Assembly: GCA_946902985.2 (NCBI GenBank)
Contig: OX336393.1
Location: 359,706,779-359,770,778 of the forward strand
Length of the DNA: 64,000 bases
Reading direction: 5' to 3'
Source of the DNA: Meconema thalassinum
Taxonomy: Eukaryota > Arthropoda > Insecta > Orthoptera > Tettigoniidae
The translations under genes and the position numbers were made by a program. Below the pieces are notes generated by a model. That model was not told the DNA's origin. It worked only from the letters and a program-made list of their open reading frames with translations, and did not search any database. This document shows positions 54,637 through 64,000 of the stretch, in pieces (position 1 is the stretch's first letter; the number at the start of each line of letters is the position of its first letter).

Positions 54637-55985
54637 TTCGACCCTCACTATTATGTGTCAGAAATCTGTATCATAATGATAGTCATTATAACACTCTTTT
54701 TCATTATGATACAGTTTCTCCAGCCAATCAGAGCTCGTTCATTGACCAATTAGCTAACGATACCTTCACGCGTGCGCTCAAAATCCAACATGTCGGACAT
54801 AAACACAACATCGAACTATAATAAATTACCGACATGGAATACGCACCGTCCATATGTTCGCGTAAATAAACTGGCGAATATGAGACAACAAATAGCACTG
54901 TACCTTAATATAATTTCTACACAGCGCATTCATTGTCTTCAAACGACTGCGGTGACAATATTACTGAGGGGCGGCAGATGTAAACATATGGCCAGCATAT
55001 GACATTGCAAGCACACAGAGCGCATGCGTCGGTCGTCCAGAGATCTTGAAAGACACAGATATAACACCAAACGCTCGCTCTGCGATCACAAAATTCATGT
55101 AGCTGACTCTCAACAGATATTTATGAATATTTATGTTAAAACATATATTAAAGTTATAATTATCGTCGAACATAATAGTACATTATGCAACGAGCCTATA
55201 ATGGCTATAATTAAGACACGAGTATTTTTTATAAAACGAGCGTACGCGAGTTTTATAATTTCCATACGAGTGTCTTAATTACCATTATAGGCGAGTTGCA
55301 TACGACTGTTTATGTTCGACGATAATTATAACTTTATTATATGTTTTAACATAAATATTCATAAATATCTGTTGAGAGTCAGCTACTGGAATTTTGTGAT
55401 CGCAGAGCGAGCGTTGGGTGTTATATCTTTGTCTTTCAAGAGCTTTGAACGACCGACGCATGCGCTCTGTGGGCTTGCAATGCCATATGCAGCCATATGT
55501 TTACATCAGCCGTCCCTCAGTAAATTTGTCACCGCAGTCATTTGAAGACAATGCGCTGTGTAGAAATTAGTGTTGGTGATTTTAAGGTACAGTGCTATTT
55601 CTTGTCTCATATTCGCCAGTTTATTTACGCGAACATATGGACGGTGGGTATTCCATGTCGGTAATTTATTATAGTTCGATGTTGTGTTTATGTCCGACAT
55701 GTTGGATTTTGAGCGCATGCGCGAAGTTATCGTTACCTAATTGGTCAATGAACGAGCTCTGATTGGCTGGAGAAACTGTATCATAATGGAAAACAGTGTT
55801 TTAATGACCATCATTATGATACAGTTATCTGACACATAATAGTGAGGGTCGAACATAAACAGTCGTATGCAACTCGCCTATAATGGTAATTAAGACACTC
55901 GTATGGAAATTATAAAACTCGCATACGCTCGTTTTATAAAAATACTCGTGTATTAATTATAGCCTTTATAGGCTCGTTGCATAAT
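54637..55985. repeat. fold-back structure A-P-A'-P'
   Basis: Arm A (54637-55172) and arm A' (55310-55858) are inverted copies of about 540 bases, from GTTCGACCCTCACTATTATG to GTTATAATTATCGTCGAAC. The spacer P (about 55173-55309) is itself near-palindromic (CTATAATGGCTATAATTAAG / CTTAATTACCATTATAG). An inverted copy of P (P') follows at 55859-55985. So P-A'-P' is a second, overlapping inverted repeat. The ORFs seen in both arms are mirror images, not genes. Confidence 0.9.
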
Positions 55986-56021
55986 GTACTATTATTTAAT
56001 TATGTTATTTTATTTATTTTA

Positions 56022-56260
56022 TTACGGAGGCAGACAGGTTTTTCTCCGGGTACTCCGGTTTTCCCTGTGAAAATTTCATTCCAGCAACACTCTCCACTAT
56101 CATTTCATTTCATCTGTCATTCATTTAATCATTGCCCCAGAGGCGTGCGTCAGGCCTCGGCAGCCGGCACAGTTCATATCCTCGCCGCTAGATGGGGGCT
56201 TCATTCATTCCATTCCTGACCCGGTCGGAGACTGGAAGCAGGCTGTGGATTTTCATTTTT
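56022..56260 (+). mobile_element. SINE B, 5'-truncated
   Basis: It starts at ACGGAGGCAGACAGG, lacks the tRNA head and runs to GGCTGTGGATTTTCATT. It closely matches 33530-33770. Confidence 0.9.
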
Positions 56261-56470
56261 TCATTTTATTTATTTTATTATTTTTTCATTTTTTGATTTT
56301 ATTTTGTTTTATTTTATTTCGTTTTATTTTTTTAAAATTGTTATTTTTTGTTATTTGTTTTGGTTTGTTTAGTTTTATTTTTGTTTTCTTTTGTTTATTT
56401 TGTTTTATTTTGATTTTGTTTTGTTTATTTTGTTTTACTTTAATTTGTTTTGTTTTATTTTGATTTTCCA
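56261..56470. repeat. T-rich low-complexity tract
   Basis: Runs of TTTTATTTTGTTTTATTTT. It is broadly complementary to the A-rich sequence that follows, so the two could pair. ORFs read across it are artefacts. Confidence 0.85.
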
Positions 56471-56495
56471 GGAAACAAACACAAAAACAAAAAAC

Positions 56496-57275
56496 ATGAA
56501 GCAAAAAGCAAAATCAAAAGCAAAAGCAGAAAACAAGAAACAAAAAACACAAGGCAAAAAGCAAAATTCAGAAATAAAAGCAAAAGCAGAAAACAAAAAA
56601 CAAGAAACACAAAACAAGAAGCAAAATTCAAAAACAAAAGCAAAAGCAGAAAACAAAAAACAAGAAACACAAAGCAAAAATCAAAATTCAGAAATAAAAG
56701 CAAAAGCAGAAAACAAAAAACACGAAACACAAAACAAAAAGCAAAATTCAAAAACAAAAGCAAAAGCAGAAAACAAAAAACAAGAAACACAAAGCAAAAA
56801 GCAAAATCCAAAAATAAAAGCAAAAGCAGAAAACAAACACAAAACCAAAACCAAGAAAGAAAAGCAAAATATGAAATTCAAAAGCATAAGCACAAAGCAA
56901 ACACAAAACCAAAAAGCCAAAAGTAGAAAACAACAAACACAAAAGATACGGGAGGCAAATTCCAGAGAAACGTTTTTCATGAAAATCATTCTTAATCACA
57001 AGTGGATTAAACGAGTTTTGCAACTGGACAACCCATATGATCATATATCAAATGTTTCCGATTTGGCATTTGTAAGGATTGTCTGTGACTATCCTTCAGT
57101 ATTTGACAAGTCTCAAACACCTAAGTCGAGGAAGGAAAAAAGCGAAAGTTTAAAAGCAAGAAAGATTCGCTACGCTGGAAACTTTGGCAAATGTATCACA
57201 GAAAGTCAAATACTGAAAAAAAAAATGCTTTTTACAGCTTGTCCTCTTGTTACCGTGTATTTGCCCAAAAAGTAA
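56496..57275 (+). CDS. Lys/Gln/Asn-rich repeat ORF with MADF-like C-terminus
   Basis: From the Met at 56496 the frame reads a 20-residue repeat (KAKAENKKQETQ plus a variable part) about five times, then a basic linker and a non-repetitive end of some 100 residues. The end contains LAFVRIVCDYPSVFDKS, which resembles the start of MADF DNA-binding domains (V-x3-YP-x-[LIV]-[FYW]-D). Harbinger elements often encode such a second protein, which fits the context. The repeat part may simply be an expansion upstream of the old coding exon. Whether it is translated is unknown. Confidence 0.35.
   Translation: MKQKAKSKAKAENKKQKTQGKKQNSEIKAKAENKKQETQNKKQNSKTKAKAENKKQETQSKNQNSEIKAKAENKKHETQNKKQNSKTKAKAENKKQETQSKKQNPKIKAKAENKHKTKTKKEKQNMKFKSISTKQTQNQKAKSRKQQTQKIREANSRETFFMKIILNHKWIKRVLQLDNPYDHISNVSDLAFVRIVCDYPSVFDKSQTPKSRKEKSESLKARKIRYAGNFGKCITESQILKKKMLFTACPLVTVYLPKK
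56517..56836 (+). repeat. 60-bp A-rich tandem repeat, five copies
   Basis: The unit starts CAAAAGCAGAAAACAAAAAA and repeats at exactly 60 bases, with copies at 56521, 56581, 56641, 56701 and 56761 and a partial sixth at 56821. Neighbouring copies alternate between AAACACAAAACAA and AAACACAAAGCAA forms. Confidence 0.93.
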
Positions 57276-57447
57276 TCAGAAAGCCATAGAATATTATCTA
57301 TACGGTATAATGATCTACAGTCCCTCTCTGAAACCGTTCTTCCTAATTTATACACTTTCCTAGCCCGCATGTTATTTATATCTACAAACATAACCTCAAC
57401 CATCTTGAGATTAGACAGCTGAGCATGGTAATGGCCAGACTTCAGAA

Positions 57448-57655
57448 ATGGTGAGTATATACTTCAGATTTGTAGCATATACTTCTTTTATTTATACCAC
57501 ATTGGAGTATATACTCACTAAATGAGTATTTACTCCCACCCTTTAGTATGTACTTCTTAGTGAGTCTAAACTTCAACTTTTTATTCATACCATTCTGAGC
57601 ATATACTACAAAATTGTTGAGCATGAGCATATACTCCATTTTATTCATATCACCC
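57448..57655 (-). repeat. right iteron cluster
   Basis: GAGTATATACTTC, AGCATATACTTC, GGAGTATATACTCAC, GAGTATTTACTCC, GTATGTACTTC, GAGCATATACTAC and GAGCATATACTCC occur over 200 bases, three of them next to TTTTATTCATACC-type blocks (inverse of GTATGAATAAAA). Confidence 0.75.
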
Positions 57656-57656
57656 A

Positions 57657-57770
57657 TTGTCGCTAGGCGACAACGGCTAACACTGTATCATGATATTCAA
57701 CGCCGCCCCAATAATAAATCTAACTTGATGGACTGTCACTAGGCGACAACGACTTACTCTGTATCATGGT
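57657..57770 (+). repeat. direct repeat next to the Harbinger-like element
   Basis: TGTCGCTAGGCGACAACGGC...CTGTATCATG (57659) and TGTCACTAGGCGACAACGAC...CTGTATCATGG (57735) are about 76 bases apart. Confidence 0.8.
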
Positions 57771-58036
57771 AGTCCGGTAATGTAGAGTGCACATCTTCAT
57801 CGTAGTTTCCATGGTAGTAATGTGAATCCACGTAAACATCTTCATATTAACAGAGAACAAATCTCCTTGAGGACATAACGCATTCACTTAAAAATCTTCT
57901 ATGCGGTTTGAATCACGCCAAAACAGAATATTTCTTCATGCAATTTTTTGTTTTATTTCGTTCGTTTGATGTTTCAATACATCCAATATAATTATAACAT
58001 TCACTGGTATAGGGCGATCAGTTCCCTAATTACGTC
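57771..58036. other. intergenic, unrecognised
   Basis: AT-rich sequence with no recognised feature. Confidence 0.3.
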
Positions 58037-58151
58037 ATGATATCGTTAATTTCTACCTGCTCCACTCGGGCGCTAATGTCGCATGTATCCAAACATGATA
58101 TCGTTAACTTCTACCTGCTCCACTCGGGTGCTAATGCCGCATGTATCCATA
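58037..58151 (+). repeat. ~58-bp tandem duplication
   Basis: ATGATATCGTTAATTTCTACC...GCTAATGTCGCATGTATCC (from 58037) is repeated from 58095 with three or four differences. The second copy runs into the Helitron coding remnant. Confidence 0.85.
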
Positions 58152-59400
58152 CAATAAGCGGAACGGGATACGCAAGCCAGAAATCCGTTTATATATCCTG
58201 AAACACCAGTACATTACGTCTGGAATAAGAGCAACTGCCAGTGGCAAAAAAGAAAATAATGTTTCAAAAACTATAGGCAGAATGTATAATGTTTCGCCTA
58301 CAGATACAGTAATGTATTATTTACGCCTGTTATTGTTTCACGTCATAGGTGCTTCCAGCTTCCAGGATATACGAACATACAAAGCCGTTGTCTATTCTAC
58401 TTTAAAAGAAACAGCTAAGGAGCGAAGTTTGCTGGTTGATGATTCTGAATGGCAGCGTTGTTTGGCAGAGGCATCACAATTTCAGATGCCTTCTCAGTTG
58501 CTACAACTGTTTTCTTACATAGGCTATGTATCTTTCAGACCCCTTCAAATGTAAGACAGTTATGGGACATTTTCAAGAATTCATTATCAGAAGATTATCT
58601 GCAGTTTCACGAACCTAACATTGCAGATCATTTCACTCTTATACATATTTCTAATACATTAAAGCTCCATGGTCTTCCCATTACTTCTCTCGAATTGCCA
58701 GCTATTATTGATAATTTCCCCTCAGACAAATGCACCAATGAATTATCTAAAACATAATGAGGATCAATTAAGTCGGATGATAAACCAAGCAAATGAAAAC
58801 CAAACGGCTATAATTACAGAAATTTTGGGGTTAGTACAAAACAGCAATGAAAGGATGAGTAATGCATATTTCATTGATGGTCCAGGGGGCACCGGGGAAA
58901 CATTTCTTTAACAACGCTTGATTCAAAGTTGCACAAATTTGGGGTTAAATGTAGTTTCTGTTGCATGGACTGGTATTTCAGCAATGTTACTACCTCAGGG
59001 GCGCACTGTACACAGTCAGTTCAAGTTACCTCTACATTTACATGAATGTTCTGTATCAGGAATAAAAGTCAACAGCAAGGAAGCTTTTTATATTCGTTCA
59101 GCAAAACGTATCATCTGGGAATAAGTCCCTATGGCTAATAAGCACGCGTTGATGTGTGCCAATCGGTTGCTCAAGGACATCATGAATAACGACGTGCCTA
59201 TCGGAGGAAAAATTATTATCTTAGGTGGAGGTTTTAGGCAGGTATTGCCTGTTGTGCCTCACGCATCTAGAGCAGCTTCAGTCCAAATGTCAGTCAAGTT
59301 CTCTCCTTTGTGGCCATTATTCAAATTTTTTAAACTCAACAAAAATATGCTAGCGAATACAGATCAACGTGACTTTGCAAACTACTTGATACAATGTTGT
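58141..59400 (+). pseudogene. Helitron RepHel helicase (Pif1-like), degenerate
   Basis: The segment begins before TIGRMYNVSPTDT, a Helitron pre-helicase block, followed by YYLRLLLFHVIGASSFQD and DDSEWQRCLAEAS. Frame changes lie near 58540 and 58740. The Walker A region reads GPGGTGETFL (Lys to Glu) and is followed by a TAA at 58909. The Walker B Asp-Glu is replaced by Glu-stop at 59122-59124 before PMANKHAL. Motif III reads GGGFRQVLPVV (Asp to Gly). Homology ends near FANYLIQC. The N-terminal Rep nuclease is absent. The copy cannot be active. Confidence 0.88.
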
Positions 59401-62043
59401 TATTTCTATCCACCATCAGCGGATTAAATCATCTAACTCTTCACCAAATTTTTATGTTAACAAAATTTTCTATCACCAAACTTTTCGTATAATCTCACAA
59501 AATTTTTAATAAAAAAAATATTATTATTATTAATTAATTAATTTCAAACTTTCCCTTTACTTTATTTATAACAAGTTTTCTCAACCTCTCACATGATGAA
59601 TATTTTATTTGCTCATTTCCAATGTTATTATTATTGTTATTCAAAAATAAATATCATTAATTATTTATTTTAATTCATTTGCACTTTTCATCTTTTTTTT
59701 CTCGTCGGTCAGCTTCAACAAATCTAAATTCAAGTTCTTCAATTATTTATTTAGGCATTCCATTTGAATTTTGAGTTGATCCAGAAAAAAATTATTTAAT
59801 ATTTGGATTAACAGAATAGTGAAATCTGACAAGAATATGGGGCGGTCCACATCGCCTAACCCTTCTTTTACAATAAATATAGCCCACAGGCTCCTTCAAA
59901 CATCCGCACATCCTTCTGTGCCCACAACTACGGGAATAAAACCCACTTTTGGATGACCCCCTAGGCCTCCACAAATTTAAGTGTCGCCAAACGCACACTA
60001 AAATCATCACCAGAATATTCTGCCCACAGCATCATATTATCACTCTTATATATTTTTTTTACGTATTATATTTTTTTCTTGTAATATTCTGTCAATTACT
60101 AGACTGTGGTTCTTCAGTATTATTTTACCAATTAAATAAATTCTGATCAATATCTCCTTGCCTCCCATTTACATAAATTCTCCCTATTTGATACATTAAA
60201 TACCTGCCGTTCCCTTCTTTTTTATCTGAATATTTTATTTTATTTCTTTTTTTAAGCGCTTTTGAAAAAAAATAATTCTGAGCTCAAAAATCTAATACTT
60301 CATTCTCTTCATCCTTAAACTCATTTAAATTTATTTAAACTTCCAAACAAAGTTATTTAATGTAATTCCTTCCAACTAATTAAATTCAACCACAAATTAT
60401 TATTATCACCACAAAAAATATTTAAGCATCATCAATGTCAAATGATTATTATCGCCCTATTCTTTTAAGTAAATAAATATTAAGTCTCATCTGTGAATTA
60501 TTATTATTATCAACGTCTCCTATTAATTTTTATTTAATGCATTAATTATTTAATCACAATAAACAATTAAAAAATTTAATTTAATTCCTAATGTTCGGTA
60601 TTATCACTCCCTAATTATTTATAACTTTAAAAAGCGTTGTTATTATTTGTAAATATTATTAACTTATTCACTTCACACTCTATTATTATTGTTATTAAAT
60701 AAATCAAATTACTTCTGTTCTCATAATCAGAATTAACGAAAAATATTTATATCCCTTGGAATAATCAAAATATTTCATGTCGAAACATGAACTAATGCCT
60801 GTCCTAACAAAAATCTTAGATCGAAAAATAAATTGTCAGACAGCAGTTCCATTTGTCATCCAGACAAATACAATCGAAGATCTAGCTAATATCTAGCTAT
60901 GGTGAAAAATGTGTGTTGATTTCTGATCGTGACTGTTCAATAATATGGAATTCTCTAATACTACTGGTTAGTGGATAGTACATGAAATGGTTGTCTTACT
61001 TCATTCTTGATGTAGATGACGGGCGTGTCCTGCGGTGTACACTATTCCCAAAGTGTCTTCCCATGGCCATCTGCCGTATCCAAATACCTCGTTCGTCTCC
61101 ATGTCCTTCCACTCCTACGAGTAGTTTGAGCGGCGCATGATGATGTTTGCAGTCATCCGTTCGAAATAACTCCCGTTATCACTAGTACCGTGTAACATGA
61201 CAAAAAGTTGCTCAGTCATAGACTGGTACAGTACTCCTGTATATTCGAGAATAAATCTCATGTTCCAATAATGCGGTTTCGTTTGCACGCTAAGATAGGA
61301 ACACCTATTAGCTGCATAAACGAACAAAATGAAATAAACTTATCCTGATGAATTCGAAGTGCCTGATGTATAGTCACCACAAGAAATACATCGTTCTGTA
61401 GGCTAACTTCTGTGAATGGTTTCGACACTACCATCACCTGACTATAGAATAAGTGACCTGAAAGTCAGTGAATATTCTAAGTCCATTCGCTGCCAAAAGT
61501 TAAGTTCGTTCACTTGAACAAAAACTAAGTCGTGCTGACCACTGGTACGGCGACTAAGTCCTCCGACCGTCAGAATCTCGGCGAGTATACTGTCACTTTC
61601 ATGTAGCGTAGATCCGAACATGAGCAAATGCTCTGAAGATATGATGACTCTCTGCTCAGCAACGTGGCCTTTTATATTTCAGCGAGAAATTGTTCGAGAA
61701 CATTCCATCTCGTATCTCGGCTTCTACTGGACCGATTGTAATGCTTCATAGCTCAAAATCCTCCTCTTGTTATAGCCAGAAAAGTGTGCTAATTTCCTAG
61801 CGTCCATCTCTTCACCTTAAGGTAATTCTAAAAAAACATTTCTCATGACGTATTCAGGCTCCACGTCATAATCTCGCGTCACTCGCCCCTGCGATGTATG
61901 CTTCTCTCAGCACTCTTGGGTCTCCTCCGCGCGTTATTCAAATCATCCATTCCTTCAACCTCTTCAACTAACAACTCCTCTTTCCAAAATAAGAATGTCA
62001 ACAATGTCACGGACGTGTGAACGATCCTGGTATAGTACCTTAG
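59401..62043. other. insert splitting the Helitron helicase
   Basis: This ~2.6-kb stretch separates two parts of one helicase gene. 59430-60720 is AT-rich with very few Gs on the plus strand and many ATT runs. 60900-62040 has normal composition and carries a minus-strand HSE/TATA promoter. No coding region is recognised in either half. Some Helitron sequence was also lost at the site, as the parts do not abut. Confidence 0.5.
61666..61706 (-). promoter_or_regulatory. heat-shock element and TATA box, minus strand
   Basis: GTTCGAGAACATTCC (61693-61707) is three contiguous alternating NTTCN/NGAAN units, with a further AGAAA nearby; this is a canonical HSE. On the minus strand it precedes ATATAAAAGG (61669-61678) by about 15 bases. 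The arrangement fits a heat-inducible promoter of a mobile element. No downstream gene was recognised. Confidence 0.5.
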
Positions 62044-62135
62044 GCGTTTATTTACCTCAAACGGAGTTTAGCCACGGACAACTGTATGTCGCACTATCGC
62101 GAGCAAAATCCTTTCATGACGTCAAATTCAAATAG
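62044..62135 (+). pseudogene. Helitron helicase C-terminal end
   Basis: The translation GVYLPQTEFSHGQLYVALSR and AKSFHDVKFK then stop is Pif1-type motif VI and the usual end of RepHel. It is intact over its length and in the same orientation as the upstream helicase part. Confidence 0.88.
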
Positions 62136-63474
62136 AACCAAAAGGCAAGCGAACAGGGAATGTCGTATGGAAGGAAGTACTATTAGAATGTTGAAACGAA
62201 TGTTGCGGAGGAGCACAGACCTCAGCATACGGGGCACAGGATAAATAACAATAATTCAATTACGTCCGCATCCGTAATACGATAACTGTCCTGTGGTAAT
62301 GGTGAAAAAAGTGATATTGTCCTACAACGGTGACTACTATCCTACATCCTGTTCTTTCATTGCCTCAGTTCTATAACTAAGATATATTCAAGCAAATTTG
62401 CAGCATAATAAATATTAATTCTTTCTGTGTGAGTTATCATTCCATTTCTCATCAATGGCCTTTACTTACTATTTTATCTGTAGTGGTGGAGGCGATAGCT
62501 GTCTTTACAGAGGTGTGCAAATTATCAGATTCGATGTCTGTTTTCCAAAATTGCATTTTTACTTTTCGCGTTTTAATGCAATAAGTATGTTTACAAGGCG
62601 ATGAAATTACTTCAAATGTTCAACCAAGACTCCTAATTATATTTTCATTTAAGAAACTCAAATTAAAATGTGTGTTTTTTTTTAGAATTTCCACTAACAG
62701 AGGAGCCTTGCAAATGCAAAATGCCACACGTTACATTTTTATTACTTCACTCTACGTGTGAATTTAGAGCATAGGGATTTGGGATCTTTTAACTGATGAA
62801 CGCTCTTGAACTATTCAAAGATTCATGAACTATGCATTGATATCACCTGACTTAAATTCTTAAGTCAGTGACAAATTGAAAACGGACCCAGCTCAGATAA
62901 CCTTCGGATTCCAATAATCTGAAAGTTTCCAGATGCAATTCCTTATGGGATAAGGTGTAATTCCACGGGAGAGGAAACACTACTAAGTAGGACAACAAAA
63001 GATGATGATCAATAAAGTGATTTTGAATAAAATAAATTATGACTAATGTCAATTATTTTATTTTATTCTATTAATTTGCACACCTCTATTTGTTAACCAA
63101 GAGTTACATCTCTAAATTCAAATATAAGCGACCCATCTTTTATTTTAAATGTATACCATTGGTATCATAAGTAGACAGAATACCATATTGTACCGCTGTA
63201 GGATTAAATTGTGTGGATATCTCAATCTACTTAGTATAAAACAAAGTTCCCAATTCTTGGATGTAAGGGGTAATCTCGAGAGCAACGTGATGGATTTTGA
63301 TGCGGTTTTCACCATTCTGTAAATGATTTCTCGATGAAGGATTAGGTAGAAAAACATTTATTTATGACCAAAAGAAGTCGAACAGTGAAACGAGTTGAAG
63401 AAAAACCTAACCTCCATGTGTCTTTTAAGCTTACACTGGGTAAACCGTTAAAGATATCGATATACTCTAGAATT
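62136..63474. other. intergenic, unrecognised
   Basis: No gene or known repeat seen. A Helitron 3' hairpin followed by CTRR was not found with confidence. Confidence 0.3.
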
Positions 63475-64000
63475 GGCGGCTTCGGTGGCGTAGTTGGTAG
63501 CATGCTGAGCTTCTATGCCCAAGATAGCGGGTTCAAACCCGGCCGAAGCCGTCGGATTTTTTAAGAGCGTTAAAAATCCCTCAGTATGCCTTCCTTCGGA
63601 GGGGAAGTAAAGCCGGCGGTCCCATGTCATAGATTTATGGCATGTTAAAGATCTTTCCACTAATTACACCTGTGTGAAACTAAATTGGATAGGTTAAGAA
63701 TGTAAACAACGCTCTTAGGTTGCTACGTTCGTTGCCAAGAGCCGACTGCGGTGGCGTCTAGTAGCTAGTTCTGAACTAGGCCTAGTAGTCGTTGACGGTG
63801 GCGTTTGGCGGCAAAAGTAGGAACTATTTGAAAATTCAAAGTTGCAGTCTCTACTTGAATTAGAAAACAGATACACACACTAATACAGTCATCACAATTA
63901 ACACCGGTTATCAGACAGATTCTACACACACCCAAAGTACACGGGGCTACATGACCGCGTTGTCGCAGCCCCTAAACTAAGGAACCAACCAACCAACCAT
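63475..64000 (+). mobile_element. SINE A, near full length, reaching the window end
   Basis: This is the best head sequence of the family: GGCGGCTTCGGTGGCGTAG pairs with CCGAAGCCGTC as an acceptor stem, with box B GGGTTCAAACCC. The body is complete and the (CCAA)n tail begins at about 63981. The right flank is outside the window. Confidence 0.92.

Larger units (their letters stand above)
54264..57655. mobile_element. Harbinger-like element with subterminal iterons
   Basis: Left end GGGTGATAGGAATAAAA (54264) and the inverse of the right end GGGTGATATGAATAAAA (ending 57655) match at 16 of 17 bases. A 3-bp ATT flanks both (54261-54263 and 57656-57658). Three-base duplications and GGG termini are the PIF/Harbinger pattern. 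Both ends carry several copies of a palindromic iteron, GAGTATATACTC, often after GTATGAATAAAA. An MADF-like segment lies near the right end. No transposase is found; the middle is occupied by a fold-back and a truncated SINE B. Confidence 0.6.

Noticed and set aside
54772..55718. Mirror-image ORFs beginning MRSKSNMSD and MFDDNYNF on both strands
   Set aside because: They come from the inverted arms of the fold-back; no homology and no promoter evidence.
56286..57044. Phe/Cys-rich minus-strand ORFs that look like multi-pass membrane proteins
   Set aside because: They are the antisense of A-rich tandem repeats.
59792..60010. Cys-rich minus-strand ORF resembling a zinc finger
   Set aside because: Cys/His spacing fits no finger class I know, and there is no supporting context.
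63475..63547. Functional tRNA genes at SINE heads
   Set aside because: A and B boxes are present, but the heads are fused to SINE bodies with tails and target duplications.
1..64000. CRISPR arrays, bacterial operons or prophage
   Set aside because: The sequence is eukaryotic; the direct repeats found are satellites, SINEs or target duplications.

Overview
This is a eukaryotic, almost certainly insect, genomic window. It has one spliced host gene with an arthropod-type promoter (TATA plus TCAGTT initiator), and the rest is transposable elements: BEL/Pao, non-LTR retrotransposons, hAT, Helitron, a Harbinger-like element, several tRNA-derived SINE families, satellites and MITEs. Long TE-filled introns and very many SINEs suggest a large-genome, orthopteroid-like insect, but that placement is inference.

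Layout. 1-5.9 kb: the 3' part of a decayed BEL/Pao element with a probable 3' LTR. 6-10 kb: SINE pieces. 10.9-12.4 kb: an unusual element made of nine ~145-bp units, each with a YY1-like ATGGCGGC motif. 12.4-15.1 kb: a candidate LTR and a 36-bp tandem array split by a SINE. 16.3-25.3 kb: a four-level nest. A second copy of the 145-bp-unit element is split by a ~240-bp repeat ('Z'), Z is split by a minus-strand LINE, and the LINE's ORF1 is split by a 3.06-kb retroelement that carries only a gag-like ORF and is flanked by a 12-bp duplication. 25.4-27.6 kb: SINEs, including a SINE inside a SINE, and a second Z copy. 28.6-31.3 kb: a structurally complete hAT transposon with matching 8-bp target duplications, terminal inverted repeats, its own promoter and an uninterrupted 595-aa transposase ORF.

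33.2-46.1 kb: the host gene, a three-exon RR-2/pro-resilin-like cuticular protein (146 aa). Coding exons of 15, 144 and 282 nt are separated by introns of 6.2 and 5.3 kb filled with SINEs, a non-autonomous Helitron, a LINE fragment and a long imperfect hairpin. A 40-bp tandem array and a MITE lie just upstream.

48-51.7 kb: a ~127-bp satellite with a 508-bp higher-order period, invaded by a SINE and a LINE tail. 54.3-57.7 kb: a Harbinger-like element (3-bp ATT duplication, GGGTGATA termini, palindromic subterminal iterons) holding a large fold-back structure and a Lys-rich 60-bp-repeat ORF. 58-62.1 kb: a dead Helitron helicase, interrupted by a G-poor insert with a minus-strand heat-shock-type promoter. 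The window ends in a nearly full-length SINE.

Boundaries resting on target-site duplications are the firmest. Family names for SINEs (A-F) and for the R and Z repeats are labels used only here.
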